The notes beneath the pieces were generated by a model, which saw only the letters and a list, made by a program, of their open reading frames with translations, was not told the DNA's origin and made no database searches. 64,000 nucleotides of DNA from an uncultured Verrucomicrobiota bacterium (GTDB lineage: Bacteria; Verrucomicrobiota; Kiritimatiellia; CAIVKH01), in contig CALMUP010000035.1 in the NCBI GenBank assembly GCA_937872895.1, forward strand, positions 1-64,000. Reading direction: 5' to 3'. The position numbers and the translations under genes are program-made. How positions within the stretch are numbered: the first letter of the stretch is position 1; each line of letters starts with the position of its first letter. This document shows, piece by piece, positions 1 to 7,156 of this stretch.

Positions 1-255
1 CCCTAACGGGGCGGGTGGTTATGGTGTGTTGGAGGGTCGAGCTCCCGCGAGACCGGTTCGGCGAAAGGCGTGCGGTTTGCCCTCGTGCCGGAGGGTGAAG
101 TGCGGGCGGTGGAGGCGGGGTGTGTTCCCGACGCGGTGAGGGCAACGCGGAGGTTGCCCCTCCCTAACGGGGCAGGTGGTTATGGTGTGTTGGAGGGTCG
201 AGCTCCTGCGAGACCGGTTCAGCGAAAGGCATTTGGTTTGCCCTCGTGCCGGGGG
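1..255. repeat. Two copies of a ~95-bp dispersed non-coding repeat
   Basis: Two near-identical blocks start at 1 and 162, each beginning CCCTAACGGGGC and running through GGAGGGTCGAGCTCC to GCCCTCGTGCCG. They differ at only a few positions over about 95 bases. The core GGAG-GGTCGAG-CTCC is a short inverted repeat. The stretch between them (106-161) is G+C-rich without a convincing gene. Repeats of this style, with a GAGCTCC palindromic core, are scattered through many Verrucomicrobiota-type genomes (family knowledge, not checked here). The copies lie just downstream of the stop of the minus-strand gene that ends at 268, so they may act as transcript-end structures. Confidence 0.7.
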
Positions 256-267
256 GTCGGCTGCCCG

Positions 268-2064
268 TTACTTCGCGCAGCGGAAGCCGATGAAGGGGAG
301 GTTGTCTTTGCCGGTGCCCTTCTTCGCGTTCGGATTGCGTTGGTCGTCGGCGAACCGGGCGAAGGTGGCGAGGTCGTCGTCGTTACTGAGGAACGAGCCG
401 CCGCGGAAGACGCGGCCGTTGCCGGTGTCGGGTCCGGCGGGTTGGCGGGCCGGCGCGCTGTAGTAGTACTTCGCGTCGTAGAAATCCTGCACCCACTCGG
501 CGGCATTGCCGGCCATGTGGAAGATCCCGAAGGGGCTGTAGGTCGGGAGGTCGGCAACGATCATCGACAGGGCGGCATCCTCGGGCAGCAGGGCGTTGAC
601 CGGCCAGGTGGCGCGGGGGAGCTGGAAGACCGGGGGCGGCGGGGCGTTCTTGGGGCGTTGATCGGGCGGGACCTGGCGGGCCTGGTTGATGCGGGCCGAG
701 AGGGCTGCGCGTCCGCTGTTGTTGTTGGCGAACACCTCGGCCGGGCGGGCATCGCCCCACGGATAGAGGTTGGTGGAGATACCGCGGGCGGCCTTTTCCC
801 ATTCGGCTTCGGTGGGCAGGCGTTTGCCCTTCCACTTGGCGTAGGCATAGGCGTCGAACCAATCCACGCCGACCACGGGTTGGTCGTCGCCGCTGAGTTC
901 GGAAAACTCCCAGCCGGCCGGGCGGTGGTTTTTCAGCGGGGGGGCATCGGGGTGTTCCATCGAGGAGTCGCCGGTGGATTCCACGTACTCGACGAATTTC
1001 CGGTACTCGGCGTTACTGACTTCGTAGCGGTCGATGGCGAAGGTGTCAACGAAGGTGAGCAGGGCGGGGAAGGTGTCGCTGCCGGGGGAGGCGCCGGGAT
1101 TGCCGCGGATGAAGAAGCCGCCGGGAATGGTGACCATCTCGCTGGTGTCTTCGGGGTCGAGGGTGAAGGGCGGCACGGTGGCGCGGTAGGCATCCATGAT
1201 CCGCTGTTGCATCCGGAAGAAGTACTGGACGTCCATTTCCTGGAAGAGGCGGGCGTCGGCGGGGCCGAGTTTGCGCGAGGAGGCTTCGGTGCCGACGACG
1301 CGGGTGAGGAAGAATTGCTGGAAGGCGTTGAGTTCGTCCACGGCTTCGTCGAACCGCTGCTCGCTGAGCAGGGACGGGGTGCGGTCGGCCATGACCTGGG
1401 GCAGGCTGCGGGCGGCGTCGCGCCGGGTGATGATCAGGCTGTCGTAAAAGGCCTTCGCGCGCGGGTTGGCGTTGAAGGAGGGCTGGTCGATGCCGCGGAA
1501 CTTTTCCTCCATCTCGCGGATCTTTGCATCCGTCTGGTCGAATCGAAGGATGGTGGCCTGAACGGGAGGTAGCCATTCCCCGTCGATCTTCTGGAGGCCG
1601 CGGCGGTACTGGTCGATCTGCTTGTTCGCATCGTTCAGCAGGTAGGTCACGGCGGCGGTGGCCTTGTGGCCGGGGGCCTTGTCGAGGAACTCCTGGAACA
1701 GCGCGGCCCAGGCGGTCAGCTCGGCTTCGGTGGGCGTGGCATCGAGTTTCTCCTTGAAGCCGACCAGCTTGATGGCGAGCAGATCCTCGACGTTTTTCTG
1801 CTGCACGCTCTTGACGTTGGCGGTCGGGAATTCCTTCTGGAAGGCGATGCCACCGCTGCGGACGATCTTCAGGGTGATCTTGTCGGCGGTGCGGGCGACG
1901 AGCTGGCCGGAGTGGGAGGAGCCGTCCTTCAGGACTACGGTCATCTCCTCGGTTTCGGGAAGGAGCGCACGGGCTTCGGGGGAAAAGTCGTTGGCGGTCA
2001 GGGCCAGGCCGCATGGAGCGGTGAAAGCGGCCAGCAGGAGGATCAGGACGAGCGTTGGTTTCAT
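268..2064 (-). CDS. Secreted SUMF1/formylglycine-generating-enzyme-fold protein with long N-terminal region
   Basis: The 598-residue protein opens with a signal peptide (MKPTLVLILLLAAFTAPCGLA). Residues of about 50-80 look like a small beta domain (KDGSSHSGQLVARTADKITL), followed by a helical region to about 300. The C-terminal 290 residues have the SUMF1/FGE signature: MVTIPGGFFIRGNPG, YRKFVEYVE, WFDAYAYAKWKGKRLPTEAEWEKAARG, YPWGDARP, MAGNAAEWVQDFY, RVFRGGSF and GFRCAK. Many bacterial members of this family are not sulfatase activators, so the enzymatic role is open. The catalytic cysteine pair of true FGE is not evident. I chose ATG at 2064 over GTG at 2073 because AAAAGGTG lies about 7 bases upstream. 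It is monocistronic and divergent from the 3D-domain gene. Confidence 0.85.
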   Translation of the reverse strand: MKPTLVLILLLAAFTAPCGLALTANDFSPEARALLPETEEMTVVLKDGSSHSGQLVARTADKITLKIVRSGGIAFQKEFPTANVKSVQQKNVEDLLAIKLVGFKEKLDATPTEAELTAWAALFQEFLDKAPGHKATAAVTYLLNDANKQIDQYRRGLQKIDGEWLPPVQATILRFDQTDAKIREMEEKFRGIDQPSFNANPRAKAFYDSLIITRRDAARSLPQVMADRTPSLLSEQRFDEAVDELNAFQQFFLTRVVGTEASSRKLGPADARLFQEMDVQYFFRMQQRIMDAYRATVPPFTLDPEDTSEMVTIPGGFFIRGNPGASPGSDTFPALLTFVDTFAIDRYEVSNAEYRKFVEYVESTGDSSMEHPDAPPLKNHRPAGWEFSELSGDDQPVVGVDWFDAYAYAKWKGKRLPTEAEWEKAARGISTNLYPWGDARPAEVFANNNSGRAALSARINQARQVPPDQRPKNAPPPPVFQLPRATWPVNALLPEDAALSMIVADLPTYSPFGIFHMAGNAAEWVQDFYDAKYYYSAPARQPAGPDTGNGRVFRGGSFLSNDDDLATFARFADDQRNPNAKKGTGKDNLPFIGFRCAK

Positions 2065-2168
2065 AAAGGGCACCTTTTCAGTGGGTATAACAAAGCGGGA
2101 TCAACCGGACAAGCACGCTTGCCCGGCGGGGGGACTTTTCCTATCCTGCCCGCCATGAGGCGGATGGC

Positions 2169-2648
2169 ATGAGGATGTGGATGTTCAAACTGGTCCTGGT
2201 GGTGGCACTGTTCACGGTGGCCGGCTGCTTTGTCCGCGACGTGCGGTGGTCGTCGATCAAGCCGCCCCCGAACAGCAAGCCCGCCGTGTACCGCGTGGTC
2301 ACCACCGCCTACTGCCCCTGCCGCCTCTGTTGCAGTTGGAAACGCAACTGGCTGGGCCAGGCCGTCATCGCCAGCGGTCCCAACAAGGGCAAGCCGAAGG
2401 CGGTGGGCATCACCGCGAGCGGAACCAAGGCCCGGTTCGGGACCATCGCCGCGGACACCTCGATCTTCCCGTTCGGCACGGTCATGTACGTGCCCGGCTA
2501 CGGGTACGGGGTTGTGGAGGACCGTGGCGGCGAGATCAAGGGATACCACATCGATCTCTACTACAGTTCGCACCAGACCGCCCTCGAATGGGGCCGCGAG
2601 ATCAAGGAGATCAAGGTCTGGTTCCCGTCCGGCTCGGCACGGCGGTGA
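2169..2648 (+). CDS. 3D-domain (Asp-Asp-Asp) lipoprotein
   Basis: The 159-residue protein begins with a hydrophobic signal and a lipobox (LFTVAGC, Cys near residue 20), so it is probably an outer- or inner-membrane lipoprotein. The body is a 3D domain: TAYCPC, then GITASGTKARFGTIAAD, FPFGTVMYVPGYG, VVEDRGGEIKG and HIDLY. These supply the aspartates expected of the MltA/YorM-like double-psi barrel found in lytic transglycosylases and related cell-wall proteins. There is no second catalytic domain. The CPCRLCC cysteine cluster near residue 50 recurs in many 3D proteins. A nearby in-frame ATG at 2175 is an alternative start. The likely role is in peptidoglycan or polysaccharide turnover, inferred from the family only. 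Confidence 0.85.
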   Translation: MRMWMFKLVLVVALFTVAGCFVRDVRWSSIKPPPNSKPAVYRVVTTAYCPCRLCCSWKRNWLGQAVIASGPNKGKPKAVGITASGTKARFGTIAADTSIFPFGTVMYVPGYGYGVVEDRGGEIKGYHIDLYYSSHQTALEWGREIKEIKVWFPSGSARR

Positions 2649-2654
2649 CAGGCC

Positions 2655-3105
2655 GGGGTGGAGGGACCGATGAATGCGCAGATGCCGCAGATGGGGAAGG
2701 GAGGCGGATCCGCCTTTGGCGGGTGAACTTCCAACTTTCAACGTTCAACATCCAACGTTCAAGGAAGAGGGGAACGGGGCGGGTAAGGGTATTTGGTGAA
2801 GGGGGCGGGTACGTGGACAAGCGGGGTGGAGGGATCGCTGAATGCGCTGATGGCGCGGATGAACGCGGATGGGAGGCGGGGGCGCCGTTGGCGGGTGTGA
2901 ACTTCCAACTTCCAACATCCAACTTCCAACGTTCAAGGAAGAGGGGGCAAGCGGGGCGGGTACGTGGAAAAGCGGGGTGGAGGAACCGCTGAGTTCGCTG
3001 ATGGCGCGGATGGGAGGCGGGGGTGCCGTTGGCGGGTGTGAACTTCCAACTTCCAACATCCAACTTCCAACGTTCAAGGAAGAGGGGAAGCGGGGCGGGT
3101 AGGGG
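2655..3105. repeat. Three tandem imperfect repeat units (~150-170 bp) with AACTTCCAAC core
   Basis: This ~500-base gene-free stretch (2649-3144) is filled by three units starting at 2655, 2823 and 2974. Each begins GGGGTGGAGG, continues through a GAATGCGCTGATGGCGCGGATG-like segment and GGCGGGTGTGAACTTCC, and ends in a run of short TTCCAAC/GTTCAAC repeats followed by GGAAGAGGGG. Periods are about 168 and 151 bases. Long open frames across it on both strands read as low-complexity translations of the repeat (for example SLNVGSWMLEVGSSHPP) and are not genes. Comparable repeats are common in intergenic regions of Verrucomicrobiota-like genomes (general knowledge). Confidence 0.85.
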
Positions 3106-3144
3106 TGTCCGGTTGACCGGATACACGCCTGGCCTCTCACGCTT

Positions 3145-3891
3145 TCATTCTTGTTCTTTCGATTCTGACGAATGATTTTCAGAAAATGAGCCGGTCTGCA
3201 GGAAGCGGATGGTGAGAGCGATGGCTTCACGGTTCTTCATGAGGAAGGGGTGGGAGGAGCGCAGGACGACGTGGTCCTTCATGCCGTCGAGTTTGGTGCG
3301 CTCGACCGATACCTTGCCGTCGTCGGGTCCGGGGATCATCAGGCTGTTGCCGCCGTTGATGGTCCAGCGTCCGGCGATGATCCCGGTTTCGAGGCGGGCG
3401 GGTCCGAGCGATGCAGGACCGGTGGGTCCGGTGCCGAGTTCCTGGCCGGCCGGTCCGTTGATCCAGCGGAACGGGGCCCAGTCGCCGATCTTGTCCACAA
3501 CCTCGCTGCCCTGGTTGGGCGGGCCGAGCATGACGTGACGGCCGAGCCGTGGCGGAATGCCCTGTGTCAGGCGCAGGCGCACGAGGATGCCGCCCATCGA
3601 GTGGGTTACCAGGTGGATGCGCGGGCAGGTGGCCAGCGCGGGGTCGTCCAGCGCCCGGTCGAGGTAGGCGGTGAGGTTCGAGATCGAGGTCGAGCGCGAG
3701 GGATATCCCTGGTTCACCACGATGAATCCGGCGGCGCGCAAGGCCTCGGCCATCGGTTCCATGCACCGGGTGGTGCGGGCCAGACCGTGCAGCAGGATCA
3801 CACCCTCCGGTGCCGACTCCACTGCCGGGATTTGGTTGGCCGCCAGCAGGAAAAGCAAACCGGCGACCCCGATATTCGCACTTTTTCGCAT
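3145..3891 (-). CDS. Secreted alpha/beta-hydrolase (lipase/esterase-like)
   Basis: The 248-residue protein begins MRKSANIGVAGLLFLLAANQ, a signal peptide, then VILLHGLART (oxyanion-loop HG motif). The nucleophile elbow THSMGG has Ser98, and a C-terminal DDGKVSVER segment plus RSSHPFLM supply probable acid and histidine. This matches small bacterial triacylglycerol-lipase/PGAP1-like hydrolases whose elbow is followed by GPPNQGSEVVD. The track ORF extends upstream to 4107, but the signal peptide fixes the start at 3891. It is divergent from the outer-membrane protein gene at 4092. The substrate is unknown. Confidence 0.85.
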   Translation of the reverse strand: MRKSANIGVAGLLFLLAANQIPAVESAPEGVILLHGLARTTRCMEPMAEALRAAGFIVVNQGYPSRSTSISNLTAYLDRALDDPALATCPRIHLVTHSMGGILVRLRLTQGIPPRLGRHVMLGPPNQGSEVVDKIGDWAPFRWINGPAGQELGTGPTGPASLGPARLETGIIAGRWTINGGNSLMIPGPDDGKVSVERTKLDGMKDHVVLRSSHPFLMKNREAIALTIRFLQTGSFSENHSSESKEQE

Positions 3892-4091
3892 GGGAGCATC
3901 GTGCGGGCGAAACTGCGACGCGGCAATGCGAAAGGCGATAACTGCTCGGGGAATCCCTGATGCGATGTGGCGTGAGCGACCCGATGGGCGGGTAGCGCGA
4001 GCCACATTATTGTCGTTCCCTGTATGACTGGATTGTCGTTCGCCGGGGTGGCGGCGGCAGGCGGTCGAAACAACAAACCAAAAGGACACGC

Positions 4092-4979
4092 ATGAAACGG
4101 CAAGCATGGATCGGGGTGGTGGGGATGATGGCGGCGGTGGCGATGGCTGGCGATGAGATCCGGCCGATCAGCAATCCGGTGTTGGTTGACTCGCCCGAGG
4201 TCGGTACCTCGGTGCATCCGATCTTCATCCACCAGGCGCATCCCGACAAACTCGATACCACGGCGGGCAAGGTACCGGCCGGCGGCGACTTCCAGGTCTA
4301 TGCCGTGCAGGTGGAGATCAAGCTGGCCGATGATCTTTCGTTGATCGCGGTGAAGGATGGCTACATCGATTTCAATCCCGATGAAACCCTGACCAAGACC
4401 GATGGCTGGGCCGACCTTGCCGCCGGTCTGAAATATGTGTTCCTGCGCGACCAGGGTCTCGTGGCGAGCTTCAAGACGGTGGTGGAGCTGCCGGTGGGCG
4501 ATGACGACGTGTGGCAGGGGAATGGCGATGGCGCGGTGGATCCCGCGGTGGCCTTCCTCTACCAGACCGGGAAGTGGCAGGTGAACGGAACCATCGGCGG
4601 CGTGATCGCCCTGAACGACGAACGCAGTTCGCTGGTGTACAACAGCTGGCACGTGAGCTGCGAGGCCGCCCCGGGCTTCTTCCCGTTGCTCGAGTTGAAC
4701 TACCTCCGCGTGGTCGATGAAGGCGACGGCGGCAAGCGCTTTGACGTGCAGGCCGATGGCGGCGTGCCGTCGATCGCGAAATTCGAAGCCGGCGACCTGA
4801 TCAACTTCGGTGCATCCAACTCGAAGGACAACGAGGAATTCGTCTCGCTGGCTGCGGGCGCCCGTTACCGCATCAGTCCGAACGTCGATGTCGGCGCGGC
4901 GTATGAAATCCCGCTGACCGACGAGGAAGCGAGCTTGATGGACTACCGCGTGACGCTGGATCTGGTCTGGCGCCTGTAA
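4092..4979 (+). CDS. Predicted outer-membrane beta-barrel protein
   Basis: The 295-residue protein has a signal peptide (MKRQAWIGVVGMMAAVAMAG) and then alternating beta-strand segments typical of a small porin-like barrel: FQVYAVQVEIKLADDLSLIAVKDGY, DLAAGLKYVFL, LVASFKTVVELPVG, WQVNGTIGGVIAL and AAGARYRISPNVDVGAAYEIPL. It ends YRVTLDLVWRL, a plausible last strand with an aromatic near the C-terminus. No enzymatic motif is seen. GGACACGC before the ATG is a weak ribosome site. It is followed by a strong terminator, so it is transcribed alone. The function is unrecognised; a transport or adhesion role would be guesswork. Confidence 0.75.
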   Translation: MKRQAWIGVVGMMAAVAMAGDEIRPISNPVLVDSPEVGTSVHPIFIHQAHPDKLDTTAGKVPAGGDFQVYAVQVEIKLADDLSLIAVKDGYIDFNPDETLTKTDGWADLAAGLKYVFLRDQGLVASFKTVVELPVGDDDVWQGNGDGAVDPAVAFLYQTGKWQVNGTIGGVIALNDERSSLVYNSWHVSCEAAPGFFPLLELNYLRVVDEGDGGKRFDVQADGGVPSIAKFEAGDLINFGASNSKDNEEFVSLAAGARYRISPNVDVGAAYEIPLTDEEASLMDYRVTLDLVWRL

Positions 4980-5006
4980 TCCGGCCGATCACCTGATGGT
5001 CGTGGC

Positions 5007-5039
5007 ACGCGCTCCGGAAAACCGGGGCGCGTTTTTTTT
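5007..5039 (+). terminator. Rho-independent terminator after the beta-barrel gene
   Basis: The stem ACGCGCTCCGG / CCGGGGCGCGT has 11 pairs with one G-T wobble and an AAAA loop (5018-5021), followed by eight T residues at 5032-5039. This is a textbook intrinsic terminator 27 bases after the stop codon at 4979. Confidence 0.92.
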
Positions 5040-5093
5040 GCCCGCTTGCCGGGTCGGATTGACTTTTCCCCGCGCCGGGGGGAACGTGGAGCC

Positions 5094-6227
5094 ATGCGAA
5101 CGTGCTTATTCGTCATGGCCGGTTTGACGTTTTCCGCCTGGGCCGGTCCGGTGGTGGTCAATGAAACCGTGCTCGATCGGGTCGACTCGGAGAAGGCCGT
5201 CTTCCGGGTGGTGAAGGTGGTCGCGGACCTGGAGCATCCGTGGGCGATGGAGTTCCTGCCGGACGGGCGGATGCTGGTGACCGAGCGACCGGGCCGGTTG
5301 TGGGTGCGCGAGGAGAACGCGATCCGTGAAGTGCGTGGCCTGCCGCCGATTCGGACCGGCGGGCAGGGCGGGTTGCTCGATGTGATCGCGCATCCGCGGT
5401 TCGCCGAAAACCAGTTCATCTACCTGAGTTATGCCGCGACCTACGGCGACGGGTTCGGCACGCGCATCGCCCGGGCGCGATTCGACGGCGAGGAGCTCGC
5501 GGACTTTACGGTGTTGCTCGAGATGGCTCCGCCCGGCTCGGGGGGTGTGCATTTCGGAAGCCGTTTCGCCTTCGACGCGCAGGGATATCTCTTCGCGACG
5601 TTCGGCGAGCGGGGCGACCGCGACAAGGCGCAACAACTGGATACGTTGCACGGCAAGATCGTGCGGCTGTTCGATGACGGGCGGGTGCCCGATGACAATC
5701 CGTTCACGGGGCGGGCGGGTGCGCGTCCGGAAATCTTCTCGTACGGTCACCGCAACCCGCAAGGACTGGTGTTCGATCCGGTGACCGGCATCCTGTGGTC
5801 GCACGAGCACGGGCCGCGCGGCGGGGATGCGCTGCACGTGGTTCGTCCGGGCCGCAACTACGGGTGGCCGCTGGCGACCTACGGACGCGAGTATTTCGGG
5901 CCGTCGATCGGTGATCCTCCGGACCGGGTAGAGGGGGTTGAGCAACCGGTGATTCACTGGACGCCGTCGATCGCGCCGTGCGGCTTGACCGTGTTGCGCG
6001 GCGGACCGTTCAGCGGTTGGCAGGGCAACTTGTTCGCCGGGGCGTTGGCTGGCCAGCACGTGCGGCGCATCGAACTGGACGGCGAGCGGGTCGTGCACCA
6101 GGAGGTTTTGCTGAAGGACGCCATCGGGCGGATCCGCGATGTGGTCGCCGCGCCCGATGGCACGCTGTGGCTGGCGGTGGATGAAGGCCGCGGGGGCGTG
6201 TACCGGATCGAGCCGGTGAGCGACTGA
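5094..6227 (+). CDS. PQQ-dependent sugar dehydrogenase (glucose/sorbosone dehydrogenase family)
   Basis: The 377-residue secreted protein has the signal peptide MRTCLFVMAGLTFSAWA and a six-bladed beta-propeller of the GSDH/YliI type. Signature segments are LEHPWAMEFLPDGRMLVTERPGRL, GGQGGLLDVIAHPRF, GGVHFGSRFAFD, TLHGKIVRL, SYGHRNPQGLVFDP, SHEHGPRGGDALHVV and GRNYGWP. These include the His/Arg residues that line the PQQ pocket in characterised soluble aldose dehydrogenases. It would oxidise sugars or aldoses in the periplasm and pass electrons to the respiratory chain. No PQQ-biosynthesis genes are in this window. ATG at 5094, with GGAGCC upstream, is preferred to TTG at 5046 because it starts the signal peptide. 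Confidence 0.88.
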   Translation: MRTCLFVMAGLTFSAWAGPVVVNETVLDRVDSEKAVFRVVKVVADLEHPWAMEFLPDGRMLVTERPGRLWVREENAIREVRGLPPIRTGGQGGLLDVIAHPRFAENQFIYLSYAATYGDGFGTRIARARFDGEELADFTVLLEMAPPGSGGVHFGSRFAFDAQGYLFATFGERGDRDKAQQLDTLHGKIVRLFDDGRVPDDNPFTGRAGARPEIFSYGHRNPQGLVFDPVTGILWSHEHGPRGGDALHVVRPGRNYGWPLATYGREYFGPSIGDPPDRVEGVEQPVIHWTPSIAPCGLTVLRGGPFSGWQGNLFAGALAGQHVRRIELDGERVVHQEVLLKDAIGRIRDVVAAPDGTLWLAVDEGRGGVYRIEPVSD

Positions 6228-6237
6228 GGTCGGGCGA

Positions 6238-7014
6238 TCAGTACGAATGGGCCAGCCGCGCGGCGCTGCTGACGCCCACGAGGTGTTGGCGGTAGCGCGC
6301 CGACGTGCCGGTCATGCCGGTGAGGGCAAAGGGTGAGGGTTGCACCGGGGTGGCGACACACAGGGGTGGAGCGACCGGCGTGGTCGGACAGACGGGGGTC
6401 GGGAACACGACGATCGGATGGGACACGTAGCGGACGCGGAGGGTGCGGGTGCGGTCGCGCTCGGCCTCGGCACGGGCCACCCGTTCCTCGAGGTCGCGGA
6501 TCCGGTCGGCCTGGGCGTTGGCGATGCGTTGTTGCTCCAGTTCGACGCGGGCTTCGATGGCTGCCGCTGTCACTTCCTCGTGCACCGGGATTTCCGGATA
6601 GGTGCGGGCGAAACGCTGCCAGTAGGCGAGGCGAATCGAGGCGGGTTGGGCGAGGAAGGCCGGGTCGCCGAGCCGGGCGAACTTGGTGGTCCACCCGGTG
6701 GCGATGCGTGTTTCCCGGCGTTCGGCCTCGGCGGCCGCGGCCTGGGCGCGCAGGGCGGCTTGTTCCTCGCGGCGGGCCTGGGCGACGGCCGGAGAAACCA
6801 GGTCGGCTTCGGTCACGCGATCCTCCACCAGTTTCACCGTGCCGCGGTCGTAGCTCAGCCAGGTATGTGCACCCATGCGGATCAATCCGGTGGGAGGTCC
6901 GAGGGTGGCGACGACGTCCTGCATCGATTGGCCCGGGGCGATATCGGCCGGTGCGGCATGGGCCGTGATCAACAACGAAGTTGCGAGGATCATCCTCCAG
7001 CGTGTCATGCTCAT
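6238..7014 (-). CDS. Secreted coiled-coil protein with SmpA/BamE-like N-terminal segment, function unknown
   Basis: The 258-residue protein starts MSMTRWRMILATSLLITAHAAPA (signal peptide). It then has a short GQSMQDVVATLGPPTGLIRMGAHTWLSYDRGTVKLVEDRV segment, which resembles the BamE/SmpA-type repeat (G-x-S/T...LG.P.......W.Y). A long charged, Ala/Glu/Arg-rich region follows (about 70-100 and 150-190), which should form coiled coil, and the C-terminus is Pro/Val-rich. The start is set by AGGGAG seven bases before ATG 7014. It converges with the sugar dehydrogenase gene, with only 10 bases between stops. The BamE-like reading is tentative. Confidence 0.65.
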   Translation of the reverse strand: MSMTRWRMILATSLLITAHAAPADIAPGQSMQDVVATLGPPTGLIRMGAHTWLSYDRGTVKLVEDRVTEADLVSPAVAQARREEQAALRAQAAAAEAERRETRIATGWTTKFARLGDPAFLAQPASIRLAYWQRFARTYPEIPVHEEVTAAAIEARVELEQQRIANAQADRIRDLEERVARAEAERDRTRTLRVRYVSHPIVVFPTPVCPTTPVAPPLCVATPVQPSPFALTGMTGTSARYRQHLVGVSSAARLAHSY

Positions 7015-7156
7015 GTGTTTGCTCCCTGCTGATACCATACCCGCTAACATGGTTTCTTGGACGTAAAAAACGCGACCGCATTCAGGTGGTGGCAACCGGA
7101 TGTTGCCAAGGCGGGGGGCATTTCCCATAGTCGGACGATCACAACACGAGGTTTGT

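Noticed and set aside
70-1572. Long open frame antisense to the SUMF1-type gene (500 codons)
   Set aside because: High-G+C shadow: the opposite strand has a signal peptide and complete SUMF1 motifs, while this frame is Gly/Val/Ala-rich without motif or ribosome site.
2611-3230. Overlapping ORFs inside the tandem repeats (171, 161 and 271 codons)
   Set aside because: They translate the repeats into low-complexity strings such as LNVGSWMLEVGSS on whichever strand is read, which is not protein-like.
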